From an uncultured Prevotellaceae bacterium (GTDB lineage Bacteria > Bacteroidota > Bacteroidia > Bacteroidales > Bacteroidaceae), in NCBI GenBank assembly GCA_949299545.1, contig CASGAM010000009.1:1-51510 (forward strand): 51,510 nt of DNA, given 5' to 3'. A program made the position numbers and the translations under genes. The notes under the pieces are model-generated. The model made no database searches. It saw only the letters and a list, made by a program, of their open reading frames with translations, and was not told where the DNA came from. How positions within the stretch are numbered: the stretch's first letter is position 1; the number at the start of each line of letters is the position of its first letter. Below, one piece after another: positions 25,375 through 37,021 of this stretch.

Positions 25375-28122
25375 ATGAAATTAAATGATGCCATAAAAGA
25401 GAAGATACTCATCCTTGACGGTGCCATGGGCACCATGATACAAAAATACGGGCTGTCGGAAGAAGACTTCCGCGGTGATGCCTTCAAGGACGCGCCGGGA
25501 CTGTTGCGGGGCAACAACGACCTGCTCTGCCTTACGCAGCCCGACCTCATCGGCAACCTTCACCGGCGCTATCTCGAAGCCGGCGCCGACATCATAGAGA
25601 CCAACACCTTCAACGCGCAACGTATCTCCATGGCGGATTACCAAATGGAAAGCCACTGCCGCGCCATCAACCTGGCAGCCTGCCGCATCGCCCGCGCAGC
25701 GGCCGACGAATACACCCGCAAGACACCTGACAAGCCACGCTTCGTGGCCGGTTCGGTAGGACCAACGAACAAAACCTGTTCGATGAGTCCCGACGTGAAC
25801 GACCCCGCATTACGGGCCCTGACATTCGACGAACTGGCAGACGCATACAGGGAACAAATGGAAGCCTTGCTCGAAGGTGGCGTAGATGCCCTCTTGATAG
25901 AAACCATCTTTGACACGCTCAATGCAAAAGCCGCCCTTTATGCAGCCGAAGATGCCATGACACGAACCGGACGGCGCGTACCGCTCATGCTGTCGGCCAC
26001 GGTTGCGGACAAAACGGGACGTACGCTCTCGGGACAGACTTTAGAGGCGTTCATGGCCTCTGTCAGTCATGCCGACATCTTCTCAATAGGCCTGAACTGC
26101 TCTTTTGGCGCCCGCGACATAGAACCGTTCCTGCGGACCATTGCCCGCAAGGCCCCCTGCTATGTATCAGTCTATCCCAACGCCGGACTGCCCAACAGCG
26201 TTGGAGAATATGACCAAAAGCCCGAAGAAATGGCCGGCGAGATGAAAACATTCCTCGATGAAGGTCTGGTAAACATCATCGGCGGATGTTGCGGCACGAC
26301 CGACGCCTTCATCGCCGCTTTCAACAAATTAGCGGTCCAATACAAGCCCCGCACCCCTCTGACGGCCGAAGGCCATCTGCAACTGAGCGGTCTGGAGCTG
26401 CTCGACGTCACACCGCAAATCAATTTTGTCAACGTTGGCGAACGATGCAACGTGGCCGGTTCTCGCAAATTCCTGCGCCTGATAAAAGAAAAGAATTACG
26501 ATGAAGCATTAGACATCGCCCGCAAACAGGTTGAAGACGGCGCCTTGGTGATAGACATCAACATGGACGATGGCTTGCTCGATACAAAAGCAGAAATGAC
26601 ACATTTCCTCAACTTGCTGTCATCGGAACCGGAAATAGCCCGCGTGCCCGTCATGATCGACTCATCAAAATGGGACGTCATCGAAGCCGGACTGAAATGC
26701 GTGCAGGGCAAAAGCATCGTAAATTCGCTCTCGCTGAAAGAAGGTGAAGCCATATTCATAGAACGCGCCAAAAAGGTGAAACGCCTCGGCGCCGCCCTTG
26801 TCGTTATGGCCTTCGACGAAAAAGGCCAGGCGGACACGTTTGAACGCAAGACCGAAGTTTGCGCACGTGCTTACCACCTCCTGACCGAGCAGGTCGGTTT
26901 CAATCCCAATGACATCATTTTCGACCCGAACGTGCTGGCCATCGCCACCGGCATGGAAGAACATAACCGCTATGCGGTAGACTTCATACGCGCCGCTGCC
27001 TGGATAAGACAAAACTTGCCGGGGGCTCATGTCAGCGGCGGTGTCAGCAACCTTTCATTTGCCTTCCGTGGGCACAACTACCTGCGCGAAGCGATGCATG
27101 CCGTTTTCCTTTACCACGCCTGCCAGGCAGGCATGGACATGGGCATTGTCAACCCGGCAACGTCCGTCATGTATCAGGATATCCCGGCAGACATCTTACT
27201 GGCAGTGGAAGATACCGTACTCAACCGACGCCCCGATGCCGCCGAACGGCTCGTCGAACTGGCCAATCGCTTGAAAGAAGAATCTGAAAACGGAGGCAAC
27301 AACAAACAAATCACACAAGCACGCGACCAATGGCGGAATGACTCGGTGGAGGAACGGCTCAGACATGCTTTAATAAAAGGAATAGACACTTACCTTGAAG
27401 ATGACCTCAACGAGGCTTGCCAAAAGTATGACCATGCCGTTGAAATCATTGAAGGGCCGCTCATGGACGGCATGAACACTGTGGGTGAACTTTTCGGTGC
27501 CGGAAAAATGTTCCTGCCGCAAGTGGTGAAAACCGCACGCACCATGAAAAAAGCGGTCGGAATCCTTCAACCACGCATCGAAGCGGAGAAAAAAGCAGGT
27601 GCGGCCAAAGCAGGACGCGTGCTGGTAGCTACCGTGAAGGGCGATGTCCACGATATCGGGAAAAACATCGTTTCCGTAGTGATGGCATGCAACAACTATG
27701 AAATCATCGACCTTGGCGTCATGACACCGGCCGAGGAAATCGTCAGCAAGGCCAAAGAACTGCACCCCGACATCATCGGCCTGAGCGGACTCATCACACC
27801 GAGTCTGGAAGAAATGATACACGTCGTCAGCGAGTTGCGCAAGGCCGGACTTCACATTCCGGTCATGATAGGCGGAGCTACCACCAGCGCATTGCATACG
27901 GCTCTGAAAATAGCACCGGTATATGACGCACCGGTCATTTGGATGAAAGACGCCTCACAAAACGCCATAGTTGCCGGCCGATTCCTCAATCCGGCAACAC
28001 GGGATGCCGCCTTCAACACGCTCCTCAGCGAGCAAAAGGCATTGCGGGAACAGGCCGGACATGAACAGGTGAATACCATCTCACTTGAAGAAGCCCGACG
28101 GAAAAAGCCGACGTTTTTTTAA
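25375..28122 (+). CDS. metH: cobalamin-dependent methionine synthase lacking the reactivation domain
   Basis: A 915-residue MetH that transfers the methyl group of 5-methyltetrahydrofolate to homocysteine. The ATG giving MKLNDAIK is preferred over a TTG two codons upstream. The homocysteine domain (1 to about 325) has its zinc ligands Cys242 (NCSFG) and Cys305-Cys306 (GGCCGTT). The pterin domain starts at FVNVGERCNVAGS (about 345). The cobalamin domain has the cap at 640-735 and GDVHDIG with His759 as the lower cobalt ligand. The protein ends at RRKKPTFF, where E. coli MetH continues with a SAM-binding reactivation domain of about 330 residues. No such gene follows. The first part of the gene is clearly GC-rich. 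Confidence 0.95.
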   Translation: MKLNDAIKEKILILDGAMGTMIQKYGLSEEDFRGDAFKDAPGLLRGNNDLLCLTQPDLIGNLHRRYLEAGADIIETNTFNAQRISMADYQMESHCRAINLAACRIARAAADEYTRKTPDKPRFVAGSVGPTNKTCSMSPDVNDPALRALTFDELADAYREQMEALLEGGVDALLIETIFDTLNAKAALYAAEDAMTRTGRRVPLMLSATVADKTGRTLSGQTLEAFMASVSHADIFSIGLNCSFGARDIEPFLRTIARKAPCYVSVYPNAGLPNSVGEYDQKPEEMAGEMKTFLDEGLVNIIGGCCGTTDAFIAAFNKLAVQYKPRTPLTAEGHLQLSGLELLDVTPQINFVNVGERCNVAGSRKFLRLIKEKNYDEALDIARKQVEDGALVIDINMDDGLLDTKAEMTHFLNLLSSEPEIARVPVMIDSSKWDVIEAGLKCVQGKSIVNSLSLKEGEAIFIERAKKVKRLGAALVVMAFDEKGQADTFERKTEVCARAYHLLTEQVGFNPNDIIFDPNVLAIATGMEEHNRYAVDFIRAAAWIRQNLPGAHVSGGVSNLSFAFRGHNYLREAMHAVFLYHACQAGMDMGIVNPATSVMYQDIPADILLAVEDTVLNRRPDAAERLVELANRLKEESENGGNNKQITQARDQWRNDSVEERLRHALIKGIDTYLEDDLNEACQKYDHAVEIIEGPLMDGMNTVGELFGAGKMFLPQVVKTARTMKKAVGILQPRIEAEKKAGAAKAGRVLVATVKGDVHDIGKNIVSVVMACNNYEIIDLGVMTPAEEIVSKAKELHPDIIGLSGLITPSLEEMIHVVSELRKAGLHIPVMIGGATTSALHTALKIAPVYDAPVIWMKDASQNAIVAGRFLNPATRDAAFNTLLSEQKALREQAGHEQVNTISLEEARRKKPTFF

Positions 28123-28218
28123 CCTCACATACCATAAAAATCCTAAAAAATAAGGATTGACAGCCATTAATATTTGACGTTACTTTGCAGTCGGATTACC
28201 AACAAGACACAATAAGAC

Positions 28219-30708
28219 ATGAAAAAGCGGCAAATATTAATGGCAACACTCGTGGTAGCCCTGTTTTCAACAACACAGGCCACCGCATTCCCCAAAAGTA
28301 ACGCAGCTGAAAATACTGAAAGTATAACAGCAGACTCGGCCAAAGTAATAGACATTGAAGAATTAGTGGTCATCGCGACTCCGAAGGAGAACAACAAGTT
28401 GCGCCAGCAACCTGTCTCATCTACATCGTTCTCACAAAACGATATGCGGAACAACGCCATCCATTCCGTAAAATCGCTGACAGGCTTGGTTCCCAACCTG
28501 TTCATACCCGATTATGGCTCTAAACTGACCACCTCTGTCTATGTCCGTGGCATCGGCTCACGCATCAATACACCGGCTGTCGGATTATACGTCGACAATA
28601 TCCCTTTTATCGACAAATCGGCTTTCGACTTTAATTATTCCGACGTCGAACGCATCGACATCCTACGCGGGCCACAAGGCACTCTCTACGGGCGCAACAC
28701 CATGGGCGGTCTGATACGCATATTCACGAAATCGCCCTTTACCTACCAAGGTACGGATGTGAATATCGGCGCAGCCACATACAACAGTTACAAGGCTTCG
28801 GTCACCCACTACCATCGCATTTCGAGCCAGTTTGCCTTCTCGGTAGGAGCCTTCTATGAACACGACGGCGGTTTCTTTAAAAACACGGCACGAAGCGATG
28901 AAAAGGTCGACAAGGGAGATGAAACCGGCGGCAGAATCAGAGCTATATACAAACCTTCAGACAATCTGAAATTTGACCTGACCTTGAACTACGAATACAC
29001 GAAACAGGGCGGTTATCCGTATGCCTATACAGGCATCGTAGAAGGCGAAGAAGACCGCGGAGAATATATCGGCAAAATCGCTTATAACCACAGGAGCGGT
29101 TACAAAAGGCATTTGTTGAACAGCGGGCTGAACATAGAACATCAGTCGGAACATTTTATCCTCAACAGCGTGACCGGCTTTCAGTATCTGAAGGACAGAA
29201 TGGACCTGGACCAGGATTTCACGGAACAAGACATCTACACGATGCTGCAAAAACAGAATTCAAAAACATTGAGCCAGGAACTGGTTTTCAAATCAAAGCC
29301 CGGACGCCGATGGGAATGGACGAGCGGCATCAGCGGATTTTACCAATGGCTGAACACCGAAGCACCCGTAACGTTTCGCGCAGATGGCTTGGCCTGGCTG
29401 AACGGACTGATAAACAATTACGCCAATAAATACCTTCCGCAAATACAACAAGGCCCTATGTCAATGAGTTTCATCTTCAGCGACATCATCAACGGAAACA
29501 CATTGCCCATAGAGGGCAGTTTTAAAACGCCACAATGGAACGGCGCAATATTCCACCAGTCAACATTCAATGATTTGTTCGGCGCCAAAGGTCTATCTGC
29601 GACAATCGGACTGCGAATGGACTATGAGACGATGTGGTTGGACTATAACACGGGATGTAACTACACACACAACTACTCGCTCAAAGGAAACCTGTCAACT
29701 CCCGGTGGCGAAATGGTCATTCCTATGGTTGGAGAACAGACATTCACCCAATCACCCAATTATAACGGTCACCTGAAACATGATTATTTCCAACTGTTAC
29801 CCAAAGTGGCACTGAAATACGACTTTAACGAACGGAACAACCTCTATGCAACAGTCTCAAAAGGTTACCGTTCCGGAGGATTTAACATTCAGATGTTCTC
29901 AGGCATTCTCCAAAATGACATGCAGAGCGGCAACATGAAAGATGTGGCCGAGGTTACGGTTCCCGTCATCGAAAACCAGCCCATGATCGACGAGGATATA
30001 AAAAGCGATATCATAGGCATCTTAAACGGTATGTCTCAGGGGACTAAAACAGATGTCAAGAATGCCACACTCTACAAACCGGAATACTCGTGGAACTACG
30101 AGATAGGTACGCATCTGAGTTTTTGGAATAACAGGTTAAAGACAGATGTGGCCGTCTTTTACATGGACACTTATGATCAGCAGATTTCCCGTTTTGCCGC
30201 CAACGGTTTAGGGCGTATCACAGTTAATGCAGGCAAAAGCAGAAGCGTGGGAACGGAAGCCGCCTTGCAAGCACAGCTTACGGACGAATTAAGTCTAAAC
30301 GGCAGTTACGGATTCACGCATGCTACATTCACGGACTATGCAGTAAGCGACGAAGTGAACTACAACGGGAATTTCGTACCATTCGTTCCGATGCACACAT
30401 TCAATGCCGGCATGCGCTATGTCATCACGCTGGCACATTGCACATGGCTGGAGTATATCACAGTAAATGCCATCTACCGAGGTGCAGGCAAAATATACTG
30501 GACAGAAGCCAACACTGCCTGCCAATCCCTCTACGGCACCTTGAACGGACGCATCAGCTTTGACAAAGGCAGAGGACAGATCGGTTTATGGATAAACAAC
30601 GCATTAAACACAAAGTACCAAACCATCTATTTTGAAACCATGAGCAGAGGCTTTGCGCAAACAGGCACCCCCATGCAGTTCGGTATTGACCTTCGTTGCA
30701 GGTTCTGA
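28219..30708 (+). CDS. TonB-dependent outer-membrane receptor
   Basis: An 829-residue receptor. The signal peptide (about 1-24) is followed by a short stretch with a TonB-box-like IEELVVIAT. The plug domain spans about 60-175 (VYVRGIGSRINTP, VERIDILRGPQGTLYGRNTMGG) and a 22-strand barrel ends in DLRCRF with a terminal Phe. It has no N-terminal carboxypeptidase-regulatory domain and no SusD partner, so it looks like a siderophore/vitamin-type receptor rather than a SusC. It begins 96 nt after metH, but no cobalamin riboswitch fits in that gap, so cobalamin uptake is not supported. The substrate is unknown. Confidence 0.9.
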   Translation: MKKRQILMATLVVALFSTTQATAFPKSNAAENTESITADSAKVIDIEELVVIATPKENNKLRQQPVSSTSFSQNDMRNNAIHSVKSLTGLVPNLFIPDYGSKLTTSVYVRGIGSRINTPAVGLYVDNIPFIDKSAFDFNYSDVERIDILRGPQGTLYGRNTMGGLIRIFTKSPFTYQGTDVNIGAATYNSYKASVTHYHRISSQFAFSVGAFYEHDGGFFKNTARSDEKVDKGDETGGRIRAIYKPSDNLKFDLTLNYEYTKQGGYPYAYTGIVEGEEDRGEYIGKIAYNHRSGYKRHLLNSGLNIEHQSEHFILNSVTGFQYLKDRMDLDQDFTEQDIYTMLQKQNSKTLSQELVFKSKPGRRWEWTSGISGFYQWLNTEAPVTFRADGLAWLNGLINNYANKYLPQIQQGPMSMSFIFSDIINGNTLPIEGSFKTPQWNGAIFHQSTFNDLFGAKGLSATIGLRMDYETMWLDYNTGCNYTHNYSLKGNLSTPGGEMVIPMVGEQTFTQSPNYNGHLKHDYFQLLPKVALKYDFNERNNLYATVSKGYRSGGFNIQMFSGILQNDMQSGNMKDVAEVTVPVIENQPMIDEDIKSDIIGILNGMSQGTKTDVKNATLYKPEYSWNYEIGTHLSFWNNRLKTDVAVFYMDTYDQQISRFAANGLGRITVNAGKSRSVGTEAALQAQLTDELSLNGSYGFTHATFTDYAVSDEVNYNGNFVPFVPMHTFNAGMRYVITLAHCTWLEYITVNAIYRGAGKIYWTEANTACQSLYGTLNGRISFDKGRGQIGLWINNALNTKYQTIYFETMSRGFAQTGTPMQFGIDLRCRF

Positions 30709-30780
30709 ATGAGGCATATGAGATAAATACATAAGTAACTCTTTCGCTTTCCCTCAGAAACTTTTTAGGATGTTATTCTA

Positions 30781-30811
30781 CCCTGTCCGCAGCGTTGCGG
30801 TCAGGGTTTTT
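30781..30811 (+). terminator. terminator of the TonB receptor gene
   Basis: CCCTGTCCGCA pairs with TGCGGTCAGGG (one T/T mismatch), GCGT loop, then TTTTTC. The hairpin overlaps the last codons of the convergent mazG gene (stop at 30801). Confidence 0.78.
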
Positions 30812-31589
30812 CTTGCCGTTTGGCTTCATCCCACAAAGCATCCATCTCGGATAAAGTGAGGTCTTTAAGTTCCCTACCGCCATTGACGACTGCTTGTTCG
30901 ACATAATTGAAGCGGCGAATAAACTTACGGTTTGTACGTTCCAGTGCATTGTCGGGATTAATATGATATAAACGACCGGCATTGATGACGCTAAAAAGGA
31001 AATCACCGAACTCGTCCGTAGCCGCTTCGCGGTCGTCTTTCTCCAATTCAACTTTTAATTCACCGAGTTCCTCTGACACTTTTACCCAAACGTCTTCCCG
31101 CTTTTCCCAATCGAAACCAACATTTCGAGCCTTATCCTGAATACGATACGCCTTAATAAGTGAAGGTAAGGCCTCGGGCACACCACTCAAGACGGTCTTG
31201 TTACCATCTTTCTCTTTCCGCTTTATTTGTTCCCAGTTCTGTGCCACCTCTCCGGCTGAATCCGCTTTTGCCTCTCCATAAACATGAGGATGCCTGAAAA
31301 TCAGTTTCTCCGTCAGACGGTCACAAACGTCGGCGATGTCAAAGTCGCCGGTCTCGCTTGCTATTTTGGCATAGAATGCCACATGCAACAACACGTCACC
31401 CAGTTCTTTGCAAATGTTTGCCTTATCATTCTTCATCAAGGCGTCGCACAGTTCAAAAGTCTCTTCTATCGTATTCGGCCGCAGACTTTCATTCGTTTGC
31501 TTACGATCCCACGGACATTTCTCTCTTAATGTATCCAATACATCAAGAAAACGCCCGAAAGCGGCCATTTGTTCTTCTCTTGTATGCAT
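30801..31589 (-). CDS. mazG: nucleoside triphosphate pyrophosphohydrolase MazG
   Basis: A 262-residue MazG that hydrolyses (d)NTPs to the monophosphate and pyrophosphate. The start at MHTREEQMAAF is chosen because the open frame upstream (39 codons) crosses the predicted promoter. Two all-alpha MazG domains are present: residues 15-110 (CPWDRKQTNESLRPNTIEET with the metal-binding EETFELCDA and EELGDVL-type motifs) and about 150-240 (EREAATDEFGDFLFSVINA). The length matches the E. coli protein. Monocistronic between convergent and co-directional neighbours. Confidence 0.94.
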   Translation of the reverse strand: MHTREEQMAAFGRFLDVLDTLREKCPWDRKQTNESLRPNTIEETFELCDALMKNDKANICKELGDVLLHVAFYAKIASETGDFDIADVCDRLTEKLIFRHPHVYGEAKADSAGEVAQNWEQIKRKEKDGNKTVLSGVPEALPSLIKAYRIQDKARNVGFDWEKREDVWVKVSEELGELKVELEKDDREAATDEFGDFLFSVINAGRLYHINPDNALERTNRKFIRRFNYVEQAVVNGGRELKDLTLSEMDALWDEAKRQEKP

Positions 31590-31609
31590 AGTGTTTGGTT
31601 TTAGACATA

Positions 31610-31617
31610 CAAAATTA
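31610..31617 (-). promoter_or_regulatory. -7 element of the mazG promoter
   Basis: TAATTTTG on the minus strand, giving a leader of about 14 nt. No TTTG at the normal -33 spacing. Confidence 0.5.
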
Positions 31618-31704
31618 GTACTTTTTGACCGGACTGCATAGCCCGCAAAGGATGAATTAACGGATAAAAAACGGACAACAGCAAATTCATATCCGGAGAG
31701 GAAC

Positions 31705-31736
31705 AAAAAAGAAGCGTGCCAGATACACCGACACGC
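31705..31736 (-). terminator. terminator of the beta-galactosidase gene
   Basis: Minus-strand GCGTGTC pairs with GGCACGC (one T-G pair), 9-nt loop, then TTCTTTTTT. It lies 45 nt past the stop. Confidence 0.75.
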
Positions 31737-31780
31737 CTCAAGAACACATATTAATGTGGCTAAAATTCAGCCTCAAAGAC

Positions 31781-34939
<3,159 letters not shown>

Positions 34940-34963
34940 TTAATATTGGTAATTTAACTTTTG

Positions 34964-34971
34964 CAAAGATA
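34964..34971 (-). promoter_or_regulatory. -7 element of the beta-galactosidase promoter
   Basis: TATCTTTG on the minus strand, 55 nt before the ATG. A GCGCAAAGCGC palindrome (34926-34936) sits in the leader. Confidence 0.5.
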
Positions 34972-35043
34972 ATATTTTTGTTTTAAAATACGCCTTTTGA
35001 CCAACTTTTCAATGAAATATTATAATGTCATCTTAATAATCAT

Positions 35044-35051
35044 TAACTTTG
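35044..35051 (+). promoter_or_regulatory. -7 element of the promoter of the membrane protein at 35092
   Basis: TAACTTTG, 41 nt before the ATG; no clear -33 box. Confidence 0.5.
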
Positions 35052-35091
35052 GGTCACAATTTTCCAAAAACTGGTCACTTATCTAAAAAAT

Positions 35092-37017
35092 ATGAGAACA
35101 AAAAAAGCAAAGCATTTGGAACAAAAAGAAACAAATGCCTCTGTATCACCAACGACACGAACTATAACTGCACGTCTAAAACAGACAATAAACCAAGCTG
35201 GAAATATTTCCGATTGGTTACCATGGATATATGTCGTTATCCTTCCTATCATTATGGGAACAGCACTCGCATGCTTGGAGAATGAAACACTGTTCCGAAT
35301 CCAGGAACTCAATTTGTTCCTTCCAACAAGACTCTTTTATGAAGGATTTGCTGCCTACCCAGGTGGGACACTGTTATGGATGGCCTGTTTCTTTACCCAA
35401 TTCTTTTTTTATCCAGCATTGGGAGTTACCATCTTAACAATAATGTGGATAAGCATTTTCGCGCTATCGAAAAAACTTTTCAAAATACCCGTAATGCTAT
35501 TCCCATTAATAGGATTACTACCAGCCTGTTTACTAGCAAGCATCGTGCAAATGGGATATTTTATTTTCTACATCAAGTTGCAAGGTTATTTCTTCGCGGC
35601 CACAATCGGCATACTTTTAGCACTTTGCGCTTTGCTTGTATACAAACAGACATTCCAAAACAGATTTTGCAAGTGGACTTGGCCACTGTTATGGATGGCT
35701 GCAGGGTACCCGCTATTTGGAGCTTATGCGCTTTTAGGATCTCTATACATCATATTATATGAATGGAAAAACGGTTCGGATGGCATTTTTGGAAAAAGTG
35801 TTTTCAGTGCAGTCAACCTCATTGTAATGACAGGCGTTCCGTTGTTAGCTTACCAGTTTTACTCACAGACCTCTATCAATGAAATTTATATGGCAGCCTT
35901 ACCGGGATTTGACATAGCCGGTAAAACATACACAAACTTCCGTATCCCTTTCTATATAGCGTTTGCGCTGCCAATCATATTTATTATACTACATAAGACC
36001 CATTTCAACTGCAAAAGATGGCAAATTATAACCGTACATCTTATTATATTAGCCGGAACAGCTTTATTCGTGAAACACTTTTGGTATCATGACGAAAATT
36101 TCAGTAAAGAGTTACGTATGAACCGTGCCATAGAGGAAGAAGATTGGGAAAAAGTGCTTCGCATTTCATTAGAAGGTTCTGCTGAGCCAACACGGCAAAT
36201 TGTCATGTTCCGGGACCTTGCCCTTTTTCATTTGGGACGATCTGGCAATGAAATGTTCCACTACCGCCAGGGCAGTGCATTGCCCAATGCGCCTTTCCCT
36301 ATCCGCTTGGTACAAACCGGTGGAAAAACACTATATTACAATTATGGACAAGCAAATTACTGTTACCGTTGGTGTATGGAAGACGGTGTTACATTTGGCT
36401 GGAAGGCGGAATATCTGAAATTCATGGCACGTACAGCACTTATCAATGGAGAACCACAATTAGCGACAAAGTACCTGAATATGCTGAAACAAACACTTTT
36501 CCACAAAAAGTGGGCAGAAAAATATGCTGTTTACGCGGCGCATCCGGAAAAAATTGATGAAGACCCATCTTTGAAATTCATCAGGAGTTTACGCCCAAAA
36601 ACCAACGAACTGGCCAGCGACCAAAGCGTCATCGAGCTTTTCCTTTTACGTCAGTTTGCCTATAACGACAGCGATGATCCCGTATTTCAGGAACAAGCCC
36701 TCATAGCAGCGTTGCAGATGAAAGAAATAGACCTCTTTTGGGACAGATTTGCCCATTATGCAGCACTGAATCCCCATATAGAAATGCCTATTCACTATCA
36801 GGAAGCAGCTTACCTTTACGGACACCTCGAAAATAAAGTAGACATCAGTCGCATGCCATTCGACAAAGGGGTAAAGGACACTTACGAACGTTTCATGGCT
36901 TTCAGCCAACAATGCGCCGGCATGACGGAGGAGGAAATGGCAGTAGCCTTTTATCCGCAATTCGGCCATACTTTTTACTATTTCTATTTCTTAGTTCGCG
37001 GACTTCACACCTATTAA
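35092..37017 (+). CDS. polytopic membrane protein, DUF6057-like
   Basis: A 641-residue protein. After about 45 charged residues, the N-terminal half (about 45-345) contains roughly ten hydrophobic segments. The C-terminal half (345-641) is soluble and helical, with a TPR-like feel (EEDWEKVLRISLEGS, EPQLATKYLNMLKQ). This layout matches the Bacteroidetes family DUF6057 as I recall it; no activity is known. The downstream lipoprotein gene starts 5 nt after its stop, so the two are certainly co-transcribed, with the S9 peptidase 21 nt further on. The set may form an envelope module. Confidence 0.7.
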   Translation: MRTKKAKHLEQKETNASVSPTTRTITARLKQTINQAGNISDWLPWIYVVILPIIMGTALACLENETLFRIQELNLFLPTRLFYEGFAAYPGGTLLWMACFFTQFFFYPALGVTILTIMWISIFALSKKLFKIPVMLFPLIGLLPACLLASIVQMGYFIFYIKLQGYFFAATIGILLALCALLVYKQTFQNRFCKWTWPLLWMAAGYPLFGAYALLGSLYIILYEWKNGSDGIFGKSVFSAVNLIVMTGVPLLAYQFYSQTSINEIYMAALPGFDIAGKTYTNFRIPFYIAFALPIIFIILHKTHFNCKRWQIITVHLIILAGTALFVKHFWYHDENFSKELRMNRAIEEEDWEKVLRISLEGSAEPTRQIVMFRDLALFHLGRSGNEMFHYRQGSALPNAPFPIRLVQTGGKTLYYNYGQANYCYRWCMEDGVTFGWKAEYLKFMARTALINGEPQLATKYLNMLKQTLFHKKWAEKYAVYAAHPEKIDEDPSLKFIRSLRPKTNELASDQSVIELFLLRQFAYNDSDDPVFQEQALIAALQMKEIDLFWDRFAHYAALNPHIEMPIHYQEAAYLYGHLENKVDISRMPFDKGVKDTYERFMAFSQQCAGMTEEEMAVAFYPQFGHTFYYFYFLVRGLHTY

Positions 37018-37021
37018 ACTC

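Noticed and set aside
28105-28122. Frameshift at the T run ending metH, hiding the reactivation domain
   Set aside because: The next gene starts 96 nt later, so no room exists for a 330-residue domain in any frame.
28123-28218. Possible cobalamin riboswitch between metH and the TonB receptor
   Set aside because: The gap is only 96 nt and shows a promoter-like TTACTTTG but none of the cobalamin riboswitch conserved elements, which need about 200 nt.
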